Positions 1 to 6,397 are shown, numbered from the stretch's first letter. The stretch is DNA of 6,737 nucleotides from Betaproteobacteria bacterium (GCA_947467405.1 CANIIN010000146.1:1-6737); one strand, 5' to 3'. Made by a program: numbers and translations. The notes: generated by a model not told the origin, from the letters alone.

Positions 1-1
1 C

Positions 2-103
2 TTCGAAAAGGGCGGCTGGGACAAGATGCCCGGCGAAGAGAAGGCGCAGGACTCGGTCACGCGCGCCTGCGGCGAACAGTTGGATACGCTCGCCCGCGGC
101 TGA
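2..103 (+). CDS. C-terminal end of an unidentified protein (5' end outside window)
   Basis: An open frame enters from the left edge and ends at TGA 101-103, giving 33 residues that begin FEKGGWDKMPGEEK and end in LDTLARG. The piece is charged and hydrophilic, with one cysteine and no membrane segment. Third codon positions are strongly G/C, as in the neighbouring genes, and an intrinsic terminator follows about 55 nt after the stop. Both points support this as a real gene end. The fragment is too short for me to name a family. The terminator implies that this gene is not co-transcribed with selD. Confidence 0.6.
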   Translation, partial: FEKGGWDKMPGEEKAQDSVTRACGEQLDTLARG

Positions 104-156
104 GCCCATTCGCGGCGACAGTCACCCGAGCGGACTGTGCAGCAAGACATGGCAAG

Positions 157-180
157 AAAGCCACCTGAGGGTGGCTTTTT
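157..180 (+). terminator. Rho-independent terminator
   Basis: A perfect 9-bp stem AAAGCCACC (157-165) pairs with GGTGGCTTT (170-178) around a TGAG tetraloop. The T-run at 176-180 follows the GC-rich part of the stem. This is the classic intrinsic terminator layout for the plus strand, and it sits between the stop at 103 and selD at 310. On the minus strand the A-rich side offers only a short U-tract (AAAG), so action in that direction is less likely. Confidence 0.85.
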
Positions 181-309
181 GCCGTGCCGTAGCTGAAATC
201 TCGCGTTTCCCTGATCTGGATCGGCTTCTGTCGTCTCGCTGTCGGGCTAAGCTGTACCTCATCCACGGTTCGTGCTACCGGGCACGGCCAGCCGTCACGG
301 AGAGACGCC

Positions 310-1368
310 ATGAACACGCACGCAGATTCATCCATCCGACTCACGCAGTTCAGCCACGGCGGTGGTTGCGGCTGCAAGATCGCGCCGGCCGTGCTGTCGC
401 AGATCCTGGCGGCCTCGCCGCTGCGCAGCCTGTCACCGGACCTGCTGGTCGGCACCGAATCCAGCGACGACGCGGCGGTGTATCGCCTGAACGACACGCA
501 GGCCATCATCGCCACCACCGATTTCTTCACGCCCATCGTCGATGATCCGTTCGACTTCGGCCGCATCGCTGCGACCAATGCCATCTCGGATGTGTATGCC
601 ATGGGCGGCCAGCCCATCTTCGCACTGGCGCTGGTGGGCATGCCGCTGGACAAGCTGCCCGTCGAAGTGATCCAGCGCATCATCGCCGGCGGCGAGTCGG
701 TGTGCGCCGCGGCGGGCATTCCGGTGGCGGGCGGGCACTCCATCGACACGCTGGAACCCATCTATGGCCTGGTGGTGCTGGGCGTGGTGCATCCGCAGAA
801 GGTCAAGCGCAACGATCGCGCCCGGGACGGCGACGTGCTGGTGCTGGGCAAGCCGCTGGGCGTGGGCATCCTCTCTGCGGCATTGAAGAAGGGCCAGCTG
901 TCGGCCGACGGTTACCGGCAGATGATCGCCACCACCACCCAACTCAACACGCCGGGCCGCAAGTTGTCGGAGTTGTCCGGTGTTCACGCGCTGACCGACG
1001 TGACCGGCTTCGGCCTGTGCGGCCATCTGCTGGAAATCTGTCGTGGTTCAAAGCTTGGCGCGGCAGTGGACTTCAGCAAGCTGCCGCTGTTGTGCGATGC
1101 GCGCGACTGGGCGAAAGAGGGTGTCGCCACCGGCGCCTCAGGGCGCAACTGGTCCGGCTACGGCCACGAAGTGCGCCTGCCAGTGGGCCTGCCGGCGTGG
1201 CAGCGCAACCTGCTCACCGATCCGCAGACCTCGGGCGGCCTGTTGGTGGCGTGCAGCGCCGGCGCAGTACAGGACGTGCTAAGGATATTCGACGACGAAG
1301 GCTTCGCGCAGGCCGCCGTGATCGGCGCCATGCGTCAGGGTGAAGCGGTGGTGCAGATCGGCGCGTGA
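310..1368 (+). CDS. selD: Selenophosphate synthase (selenide, water dikinase), cysteine form
   Basis: SelD makes selenophosphate from selenide and ATP in the cytoplasm. Selenophosphate is the selenium donor for selenocysteine-tRNA and for 2-selenouridine in tRNA. The 352-residue product matches E. coli SelD (347 aa) over its full length as I recall that sequence. The N-terminal glycine-rich loop HGGGCGCK holds Cys20 and Lys23, aligned with catalytic Cys17 and Lys20 of E. coli. DDAAVY (53-58), TTDFF (69-73, Asp71), TNAISD (89-94, Asp94), GGHSID (141-146), TDVTGFG (229-235, Asp230) and DPQTSGGLL (304-312) are the conserved ATP/metal-binding blocks of the AIRS/PurM-like fold. The catalytic position is Cys, not a UGA-encoded selenocysteine, so no recoding is needed. 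ATG 310 is preceded by a GGAGAGA Shine-Dalgarno (299-305). No selA, selB, mnmH or selC is visible in the window, so the downstream use of selenophosphate here is unknown. Confidence 0.97.
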   Translation: MNTHADSSIRLTQFSHGGGCGCKIAPAVLSQILAASPLRSLSPDLLVGTESSDDAAVYRLNDTQAIIATTDFFTPIVDDPFDFGRIAATNAISDVYAMGGQPIFALALVGMPLDKLPVEVIQRIIAGGESVCAAAGIPVAGGHSIDTLEPIYGLVVLGVVHPQKVKRNDRARDGDVLVLGKPLGVGILSAALKKGQLSADGYRQMIATTTQLNTPGRKLSELSGVHALTDVTGFGLCGHLLEICRGSKLGAAVDFSKLPLLCDARDWAKEGVATGASGRNWSGYGHEVRLPVGLPAWQRNLLTDPQTSGGLLVACSAGAVQDVLRIFDDEGFAQAAVIGAMRQGEAVVQIGA

Positions 1369-1396
1369 TGCTTGAAGGGCTGACCAGAGGCAAGCT

Positions 1397-1410
1397 GGCG
1401 CGCTTGCGCC
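1397..1410 (+). other. Small GC-rich hairpin between selD and the flavin-type gene
   Basis: GGCGC (1397-1401) pairs with GCGCC (1406-1410) around GCTT, 28 nt after the selD stop. It is followed by GAAAAGTTCT, not by a T-run, so it is at best a weak terminator or a pausing structure. Such short GC-rich stems arise easily by chance in DNA of this composition. Confidence 0.2.
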
Positions 1411-1442
1411 GAAAAGTTCTCAATGCGCTGGGTGGCGCACGG

Positions 1443-1448
1443 TATGAT
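1443..1448 (+). promoter_or_regulatory. Possible -10 box (TATGAT) upstream of the flavin-type gene
   Basis: TATGAT matches five of six positions of the sigma-70 -10 consensus and stands out in this GC-rich intergenic region. It would place a transcription start near 1455 and give a roughly 20-nt leader before ATG 1475. No good -35 hexamer lies 16-18 nt upstream (the sequence there is around TCAATG), so the call rests on the -10 alone. Confidence 0.3.
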
Positions 1449-1474
1449 CCGTGCCCCGTTCATCAGGAGTCAGC

Positions 1475-1936
1475 ATGTCTACACCGCAAGCCCCCGCCCC
1501 CGCCGAACTGCAACTCTCCGCGCAGATCAAGGAAATCGTCAATGGCGCGCTGATGCGCGGCCGGCCCATGAGCTTTGCCTATGTCGATGACAAGGGCGAG
1601 CCCAATCTGTCCTTTCGCGGCGCCATCCTGGCATTCAGCGACACGCAACTGGCGGTGTGGGTACGCAACCCCGAGGGCGGCCTGCTCAAGGCCATCGACA
1701 AGCACCCGGCCGTGGTCGCGCTGTATGGCGACCTCAATCCCGACGCCAAGGCCTTCCTCACCTTCCGCGGCCGTGGTCGTGTGGACAACACCGAGTCGGT
1801 GCGCCAGTCGGTGTACGACAACTCCCCCGAAGGCGAACGCAACCTCGACAAGGAGCGCAAGGGCGCCGCGCTGATCATCGATCTCGACACCGTGCACGGC
1901 ATGGTGCCCGGCGCGCGCGTGGCGATGAAGCGCTAG
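1475..1936 (+). CDS. Pyridoxamine 5'-phosphate oxidase-like (split-barrel, probable FMN-binding) protein
   Basis: The 153-residue product has the length and pattern of the small split-barrel flavin or F420-binding superfamily related to pyridoxamine 5'-phosphate oxidase. An N-terminal helix (about residues 11-27) leads into strands around RPMSFAYVDDKGEPNLSFRG (30-49), LAVWVRNPEGGLLKAI (59-74), HPAVVALYGD (77-86), AFLTFRGRGRV (93-103) and a C-terminal strand GAALIIDLDTVHGMVPG (130-146). The RNP and FRGRGRV segments are the kind of basic/loop positions that hold the flavin phosphate in this fold, but I cannot assign exact ligands. ATG 1475 is preferred because AGGAG (1465-1469) sits 5 nt upstream. 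A GTG at 1451 in the same frame lacks a comparable site and would add only eight residues. It lies 106 nt downstream of selD. The substrate is unknown, and it is not the biosynthetic PdxH, which is longer. Confidence 0.8.
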   Translation: MSTPQAPAPAELQLSAQIKEIVNGALMRGRPMSFAYVDDKGEPNLSFRGAILAFSDTQLAVWVRNPEGGLLKAIDKHPAVVALYGDLNPDAKAFLTFRGRGRVDNTESVRQSVYDNSPEGERNLDKERKGAALIIDLDTVHGMVPGARVAMKR

Positions 1937-2012
1937 AAGCCGGCACGAAAGTCGGCGTGGTTCGGCCCGGTACGGCTACGCCGCGCTGATCGAGATCCGG
2001 TGGGCGGAGGTG

Positions 2013-2315
2013 ATGGACAACCCGCCCTGGAGCGGATTCTTCAAACTGTGGTTCATGTCCAATCCGTTCGAGCGGGCGATCGCCGGATTTTCCAAATCCA
2101 GCCACACGCAGCGGATCGGCGCGCTGGAACTGTCCGGCAAGAAGGTTGACATCATCGTGGCCGACAGCGCCATGAGCGACAACAACGGTGACCTCGCCAA
2201 CGAGGGCGTGTGCCTGCGCAAACCGGGGCTGAAGGCGGTCTGCTATCCCGATGCCGCGCGCCAGGGCGTGAACAGCGACAGACGCCAGCTGGCCATCAAC
2301 GTGCGCTATCGCTGA
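2013..2315 (+). CDS. Hypothetical protein, possibly the C-terminal remnant of a longer gene
   Basis: This open frame encodes about 100 residues (MDNPPWSGFFKLWF... to ...AINVRYR) that I do not recognise. Third codon positions are mainly G/C (for example the run from GGC GCG CTG GAA CTG onward), as in real genes here, and the antisense frame looks less natural. An aromatic N-terminal segment (WSGFFKLWFM) is followed by a hydrophilic part with two cysteines and the segment KVDIIVADSAMSDNNGD. The start is uncertain: GTG 2010 and ATG 2013 follow GGAGG directly (2006-2010), too close for normal spacing, and ATG 2055 has no clear ribosome site. The frame stays open upstream to 1929 with protein-like residues (YGYAALIEIRWAEV) but no start codon. 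That suggests the gene lost its 5' part next to the preceding stop at 1936. Confidence 0.45.
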   Translation: MDNPPWSGFFKLWFMSNPFERAIAGFSKSSHTQRIGALELSGKKVDIIVADSAMSDNNGDLANEGVCLRKPGLKAVCYPDAARQGVNSDRRQLAINVRYR

Positions 2316-2317
2316 AG

Positions 2318-2348
2318 CGGCGGCAAGCCCTCTTCGTGAGGGCCGCCG
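2318..2348. terminator. GC-rich hairpin after the plus-strand ORF, possible weak terminator
   Basis: GCCCTC (2327-2332) pairs with GAGGGC (2338-2343) around a TTCGT loop. After a small bulge, CGGCG (2318-2322) pairs with CGCCG (2344-2348). The structure begins right after the stop at 2315, in the gap between convergent genes, where a terminator is expected. There is no U-tract on either strand, so it would work only as a non-canonical terminator or as a transcript-end stabiliser. Confidence 0.35.
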
Positions 2349-2375
2349 AGCCGGCCTGACACATCCACAACACCG

Positions 2376-2400
2376 TCATTCCCGCGAAGGCGGGAATCCA
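2376..2400. repeat. Dispersed palindromic repeat of the ATTCCC...GGGAAT (dRS3-like) type
   Basis: A perfect 8-bp stem ATTCCCGC (2378-2385) pairs with GCGGGAAT (2390-2397) around GAAG, in the wider context GTC-ATTCCCGC...GGGAATCCA. This motif is a well-known dispersed repeat in many proteobacteria: the Neisseria dRS3 repeat has the form ATTCCC-N8-GGGAAT, and similar copies occur in beta- and gammaproteobacterial intergenic regions. It lies between convergent transcription units, a typical place for such repeats. It could also form a hairpin at the 3' end of the minus-strand cluster transcript, although no T-run follows on that strand. Confidence 0.75.
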
Positions 2401-2456
2401 GTGTCTTTGAATTGATCTGCGGAACCGGGTAACGCGTTTCGCCATCCGCCTTCAAC

Positions 2457-3419
2457 TCACTTGCGGACGACGGCCTTCTGCGCCTCGCCGTAGCGCACCA
2501 CCGGCGCCACCTTCGACGTGCCTTTCAGCAGTTCCGGCAGGAGAGCGCGCAACTGGTCGATGCTGAACTGGCTCATGTCGTCGGCGGCGTTGACGTGCTT
2601 CTGCATGAATTCGCCGAAGTAGTAACTGGCCAACTGGCCGTGCTGGATGTGGATGATCTGGCCGTTGATCCAGTCGGCTTCGTTCATGCACAGGTAGGCT
2701 GCCAGCGGCGCAATGTGTTCCGGGCCGCGCCCCACCTTGATGCGGTCGTACTCGGCCTGCGTGATCCGCCCGTCCTTCAACGCGCGCTGGCGGTTGATCT
2801 CGACTTCCTCGGTCATGGTCATGCGTGTGTTGGCCACCGGGCAGATGGCGTTGGCGGTGATGCCGTATTTGGCGGTCTCGGCGGCGATGGCGCGCGTGAG
2901 GCCGATGATGCCGGCCTTGGCGGCCACATAGTTGCATTGTCCGGGCGAGCCCTTGAAGGCGTCGGAGCTGAAGTTCACGATGCGCCCGAAGCCGTTCACG
3001 CGCATGTGCTTGATGGCGTGGTGGGCCATGTTCCAGTGGCCCTTCAGGTGCACGCCGATGACGAGGTCGAAGTCCTCCTCGGTCATGTTCCAGATCATGC
3101 GCTCGCGCAGCACCCCGGCGGCATTGACCACCAGATCCACGCTGCCGAATTCCTTCACGCACTGCTCCACGATGGCGCCGGAGGCCTTGTAGTCCATCAC
3201 CGAGTCGAACGACGCGATGGCCGTGCCGCCGGCCTTCCGGATCTCCGCCACCACTTCGTCGGCCGGGCGCTCGTTGGTCGCTTCGCCGGTGCGTCCCGCG
3301 CCCGGGTCGACCACCACCACCGCCGCGCCCTGGCTGGCCAGCAGCAGTGCGATATCCCTGCCGATGCCGCGACCCGCGCCGGTGACGATGGCGGCTCTTC
3401 CATTCAGTGGTTGCGACAT
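2457..3419 (-). CDS. SDR-family NAD(P)-dependent oxidoreductase, HSD17B4/hydroxyacyl-CoA dehydrogenase-like
   Basis: This 320-residue product is a short-chain dehydrogenase/reductase with a Rossmann fold. The cofactor loop TGAGRGIG spans 13-20. Asp38 at the end of the second strand favours NAD over NADP. NAAG (99-102) is the structural motif, and the catalytic residues are Ser151, Tyr164 and Lys168 (YVAAK). The stretch ADEVVAEIRKAGGTAIASFDSV (53-74), NAAGVLRERM and VHLKGHW (123-129) resemble the dehydrogenase domain of peroxisomal multifunctional enzyme 2 (HSD17B4) and bacterial relatives that oxidise 3-hydroxyacyl-CoA thioesters. The usual tetrad Asn is His124, a change shared with that group. 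About 60-70 residues follow the classical core, making it longer than the common 250-aa SDRs. ATG 3419 has a strong GAGAGGAAG site upstream. It is the last gene of the minus-strand cluster, 129 nt after the SnoaL-like gene, and a beta-oxidation-like step is my inference. Confidence 0.9.
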   Translation of the reverse strand: MSQPLNGRAAIVTGAGRGIGRDIALLLASQGAAVVVVDPGAGRTGEATNERPADEVVAEIRKAGGTAIASFDSVMDYKASGAIVEQCVKEFGSVDLVVNAAGVLRERMIWNMTEEDFDLVIGVHLKGHWNMAHHAIKHMRVNGFGRIVNFSSDAFKGSPGQCNYVAAKAGIIGLTRAIAAETAKYGITANAICPVANTRMTMTEEVEINRQRALKDGRITQAEYDRIKVGRGPEHIAPLAAYLCMNEADWINGQIIHIQHGQLASYYFGEFMQKHVNAADDMSQFSIDQLRALLPELLKGTSKVAPVVRYGEAQKAVVRK

Positions 3420-3548
3420 GGTGCTTCCTCTCTCATTGATGGTTGACTGGGAACGGCTGTCATTGCGCTAGGCTGAAGGTGCCATGGCGACGGCGCGTGC
3501 TGGGGATAGTCTAGCGGGGCGCGGGGGAAGGTGCAGGAGCGGCCGAAC

Positions 3549-3941
3549 TCAATCGGCGCGCGCCGCGCCGAGCATCTCGGCCATGTCGTTCCACACCATC
3601 TGGTCCCTGATCAGGCCGCCGGCGACCGTGAAGCGATCGCTGAAGCGAATGCCGGCGAAGGATTCCCCCGACAGCGCCTCGCCATGCAAGGTGCCGAAGC
3701 AGTACACGATGGACGCGCCGTCGGCGCCGGGCGCGACGTCGAAGCGCTCGTAAGTCTTGCGCGCGCGGCGAAAGCGTTGCGCCGCCCACTCCACCAGTTC
3801 CTCCAGCGCAGTCATTCGCGCACCGCCCGGGAACAGCATCACGAAGCCGGGCGCGAGCATGGCCTTGGCGGCCGGCAGGTCGCGCTGCTCCATGGCGGAC
3901 AGGAAGTTGCGGACGGTCTGGGTGACCTCGGCATCGGGCAT
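3549..3941 (-). CDS. NTF2/SnoaL-like small protein
   Basis: The 130-residue product has the layout of the NTF2-like alpha+beta cone fold (SnoaL-type). A first helix VTQTVRNFLSAMEQRD (6-21) is followed by the characteristic D/AAKAMLAPGFVMLFPGG turn into a strand. Helix TALEELVEWAAQRFRRA comes next, then strands YERFDVAP, ASIVYCFGTLHGEA, GIRFSDRFTVAGGLIRDQMVWNDMAEML. Family members include polyketide cyclases, dehydratases, steroid isomerases and many proteins of unknown role, so fold alone does not give a reaction. Its start (ATG 3941) follows the MmgE/PrpD stop by only 15 nt and has AGGAA 5 nt upstream, so the two genes are almost certainly co-transcribed. That suggests it acts in the same catabolic route, perhaps as an isomerase or hydratase. 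No signal peptide is present. Confidence 0.8.
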   Translation of the reverse strand: MPDAEVTQTVRNFLSAMEQRDLPAAKAMLAPGFVMLFPGGARMTALEELVEWAAQRFRRARKTYERFDVAPGADGASIVYCFGTLHGEALSGESFAGIRFSDRFTVAGGLIRDQMVWNDMAEMLGAARAD

Positions 3942-3956
3942 GGCGGTTCCTGACGC

Positions 3957-5330
3957 TCAGTTCTTCGGCGCCAGTGCGCTAAGGAGTTCATTCAGCGACT
4001 CGGCCTTGTCCAGTCGTGATACCGCGCTGCGGACGGATTCCGCGCGCGCTTCGCCCCAGCGTGCCGACACTCGGCGCATGAACAGGGCTTCCACGCGTTC
4101 CACATCCTTGGCCGGATCGAGCACCGGCGGATACGGAACGCTCTTGATCTCGATCTTGCTGCCGTCACGCAACGTGAGGCGCGTGACCGTCTCTTCGGCC
4201 GAGGCGCCGAGATTCAACTGACCCTCCATGCCCGGTGCGGGAATGAGCGTGACCAGTTCGCTCAGGCGCCGCACGTCGGCATCCGGGTTGGGCAGCGTGG
4301 CCACGTCTTCGTAGCGGAAAGTCGATCCGCACAAGGCCAGCGCGATGCCCAGGCGCAGGCTGAAGTGCGTCATCTCGCGCGACTCGGCGGGCGCGGCGCC
4401 GTACACGGTGCGCAGTGCCGGGCTGGCTTCGCATTCGATGGCGACGATGTCGGCCGGCGCCACCTTGTGCGCCGCCTGACGGTGCTGGACACCGCAGATG
4501 GTCGGATAGATGCCGGTGGAAAAATGAAACACCTTGGGCAGAAAACCGCTTTCCTCGAACTGGAAAGTCTTGCCCAGTCCCCTCAGGATGGGTTCGGGAT
4601 CGTAGTCGCCATAGATGGCGCAGAAAGTCGGCAGCACATCGAGCCGCCCGGCAATGCCTTCGCGCGCGATGCCGGCCGCATACACGCCGAGGCTGCCGCC
4701 CAGCGGCGTGCGCAGCACCACGTGCTGCATCGGCGCCTGCGCCAGGAGGCCGGTGCCCATGTCGGTGGCGATGGAGAGCGCGGAGGCCGCGGTGGCGGCG
4801 TCCAGGCGCATCAGGTTGGAAGCGACGGATGACGTTGCCAGCCCGTGTACCGGCGAGGTGAACGGGCTCTTGCGATCGGGCACCGGCTTGATGGCCGCGC
4901 CGATCCGCACCGCGACTTCCCAGCCCGCGACGAAAGCGGTGATCAGGTCTGCACCCGATCGCCCTTCGGCTTCCGCGACGGCCAGCGTGGCCGGAAATAC
5001 AACGGAGCTCAAATGGGTGCGAGCCGGCCAGCTCCAGTCGTCGCCGTGCGCCATCATCGCCGAGCCGCTGGTGACCAGCGCCGCGAGTTCCGGCGAGGTC
5101 TTGATGGCGGTGCCGAGAATGGTGGCGCGCGGTGCGCCGCCGACGCGTTCGGCGTAGCGCATCAGCGAGGCGCGGCCCGGATTGAGCGTGGCGTGATCGG
5201 AAACGATGATGCCGCCCAGGATGTTCAGGATGGCCAGCTTGGCCAGGCCGACGGCGGTGGGCGGCAGGTCGGTAAAGCGCAGGCGCGAGGCGAACTCCCC
5301 GAGCGCCGCGAGTTCGGTGGTTTTATTCAT
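3957..5330 (-). CDS. MmgE/PrpD family protein
   Basis: The MmgE/PrpD family includes 2-methylcitrate dehydratase, cis-aconitate decarboxylase and iminodisuccinate epimerase, all acting on small polycarboxylates. The 457-residue product has family length and pattern: an N-terminal all-helical domain (LGEFASRLRFTDLPPTAVGLAKLAILNILG) and a C-terminal alpha/beta domain (THFSLRLGIALAL... ...LTLRDGSKIEIKSVPYP). Numbered from this start, His95 with Asp97/Asp98 (MMAHGDDW), His106 (THLSSVVFPA), His162 (PVHGLATS) and Lys266 (FLPKVFHF) fall where family active-site residues lie. The usual K-x-x-H-A-G block is replaced by VLRTPLGGSLG (around 205-215), so substrate and chemistry probably differ from PrpD. 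ATG 5330 is chosen because AGGA (5342-5339 on the minus strand) is 8 nt upstream. ATG 5339 directly abuts that site and would add three residues. It lies downstream of the binding-protein gene (gap about 100 nt) and 15 nt before the SnoaL-like gene. Confidence 0.9.
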   Translation of the reverse strand: MNKTTELAALGEFASRLRFTDLPPTAVGLAKLAILNILGGIIVSDHATLNPGRASLMRYAERVGGAPRATILGTAIKTSPELAALVTSGSAMMAHGDDWSWPARTHLSSVVFPATLAVAEAEGRSGADLITAFVAGWEVAVRIGAAIKPVPDRKSPFTSPVHGLATSSVASNLMRLDAATAASALSIATDMGTGLLAQAPMQHVVLRTPLGGSLGVYAAGIAREGIAGRLDVLPTFCAIYGDYDPEPILRGLGKTFQFEESGFLPKVFHFSTGIYPTICGVQHRQAAHKVAPADIVAIECEASPALRTVYGAAPAESREMTHFSLRLGIALALCGSTFRYEDVATLPNPDADVRRLSELVTLIPAPGMEGQLNLGASAEETVTRLTLRDGSKIEIKSVPYPPVLDPAKDVERVEALFMRRVSARWGEARAESVRSAVSRLDKAESLNELLSALAPKN

Positions 5331-5380
5331 GTCGGACATCCTGTTGAATGAGGCTTCAGTCCGCCAATGCTGGAGGACTG

Positions 5381-5412
5381 GACGTCGCGGGAGGCTGCCC
5401 TCCCGCGACGTC
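5381..5412 (-). other. Perfect 14-bp intercistronic hairpin
   Basis: GACGTCGCGGGAGG (5381-5394) pairs perfectly with CCTCCCGCGACGTC (5399-5412) around CTGC. It sits in the 101-nt gap between the binding-protein stop (5432) and the MmgE/PrpD start (5330). No T-run follows on the minus strand (the next bases read CAGTCCTCCAGC), so it is not a standard intrinsic terminator. A likely role, by analogy with REP-type stems after periplasmic binding-protein genes, is to protect the 3' end of the upstream message. This would allow more binding protein than downstream enzyme. Partial termination is the alternative. Confidence 0.7.
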
Positions 5413-5431
5413 GGGTCGAACGAGGCTGTGC

Positions 5432-6397
5432 TTACTGAGCCAGGCCGAACTTGGTGGCGATGGTCCTGTTGGAATCGACTTCGGCGCGCATCATCGCGTT
5501 GAACTCGGCGGTGGTGTTGCCGACCGGATCGAAACCGTTCTTCGAAATCGCATCCGACACCTGCGGGTCGCGCAGGGCGCGCACGATCTCGCGGTTCAGC
5601 CAGTTGACCGTGTCAGCCGGCATGCCGGGCGGGCCGACGATGGCGAACCACGCGCTCATGTCCACGCCGGGCACCATCTCGCGCACGCTGGGCACGTTGG
5701 GCAGGCGCGTCGAACGCACCGGGCCGCCGAACGACATGGCCTTCAGCCGGTTGTTGGCCATGAGCGTGGCCACGGTATCCACGTGCGCATCGGTTATCCC
5801 GCCCAGCGTGCCGGCGATGCCGTCGGCGTTGGTGCGGTAGGGCACGAGCAGGAACTTCACGCCGGCCTTTTCCTGGATGCTGAGCAGCGCCACCTGCGTG
5901 CCGGCGCCTGAATAACCGATCTTGACCGACTCGGGTTTGGCGCGGGCGGCCTCGATCAGGTCACGCAGGGTCGTTGCCGTGCTCTCGGCCTTCACCGCGA
6001 TCACCGAGCCAAGCGACACCAGCACGGTGATGGGCGTGAAATCCTTGGCTTCGAAGTCGAGGCCCTTGCTCATGAACGGATTGAGCGTCATGGCGCTCGC
6101 GTACGTCCAGCCGATGGTGTAGCCGTCCGGAGCTGCGCGGCGCACAGCGCCCAGTCCGAGTGCGCCATTGGCGCCGGGACGCGGCTCGATGATGGCATTG
6201 GCGCCGGTGTTTTCTTTCACTTTTTCCATCACCAGGCGCACCGGGTTGTCGATGGCGCCGCCGAGGTTGCTGATGACGGTGATGGTGCGCGAGGGGTAGG
6301 CCTGTGCCAGCACATTGCCGCTGACCAGCGCTGCGCACATTGCGACCGCGTATGCCAGCTGCGTAAAGCGGCCGGCCTTGCTGTGAGACTTCATCAT
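5432..6397 (-). CDS. Bug/TctC-family tripartite tricarboxylate transporter substrate-binding protein
   Basis: This is a periplasmic solute-binding protein of the Bug (Bordetella uptake gene)/TctC family, which captures carboxylates and related small molecules. The 321 residues start with a signal peptide: basic MMKSHSKAGR, a hydrophobic core (about 13-27) and a probable signal peptidase I site after AQA, residue 33. The mature protein opens YPSRTITVI, typical of the family. SNLGGAIDNPVRL (43-55) corresponds to the GGxxD ligand loop. RPGANGALGLGAVRRAAPDGYT (73-94) matches the family hallmark RPGAxG...APDGYT. The frame extends upstream to 6478, but those 27 residues lack signal-peptide character. 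ATG 6397 has GGAG 6 nt before it and begins the signal peptide. No TctA/TctB membrane genes are in the window; orphan Bug proteins are common in Burkholderiales. It is the first gene of the minus-strand cluster, so the ligand is probably the substrate of the enzymes that follow. Confidence 0.93.
   Translation of the reverse strand: MMKSHSKAGRFTQLAYAVAMCAALVSGNVLAQAYPSRTITVISNLGGAIDNPVRLVMEKVKENTGANAIIEPRPGANGALGLGAVRRAAPDGYTIGWTYASAMTLNPFMSKGLDFEAKDFTPITVLVSLGSVIAVKAESTATTLRDLIEAARAKPESVKIGYSGAGTQVALLSIQEKAGVKFLLVPYRTNADGIAGTLGGITDAHVDTVATLMANNRLKAMSFGGPVRSTRLPNVPSVREMVPGVDMSAWFAIVGPPGMPADTVNWLNREIVRALRDPQVSDAISKNGFDPVGNTTAEFNAMMRAEVDSNRTIATKFGLAQ

Noticed and set aside
226..253. Possible selD promoter (TTCTGT, 16 nt, TAAGCT)
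   Set aside because: Both hexamers match the consensus poorly, so it cannot be supported over chance.
310..380. Selenocysteine (UGA) in SelD
   Set aside because: The catalytic codon is TGC (Cys20); there is no in-frame TGA in the gene.
57..761. Long minus-strand ORF across the terminator and selD start
   Set aside because: It runs antisense to a well-recognised selD and through a clear terminator, and its composition is that of a GC-rich shadow frame.
1365..1553. Small plus-strand ORF overlapping the selD stop (MLEGLTRGKLARLRRKV...)
   Set aside because: It overlaps the next gene out of frame, has no ribosome site, and its C-terminal half is the shadow of that gene's proline/alanine-rich start.
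2595..3446. 283-residue plus-strand ORF opposite the SDR gene
   Set aside because: It is His/Val/Asp-rich antisense shadow sequence with no recognisable domain, and the opposite strand carries every SDR motif.
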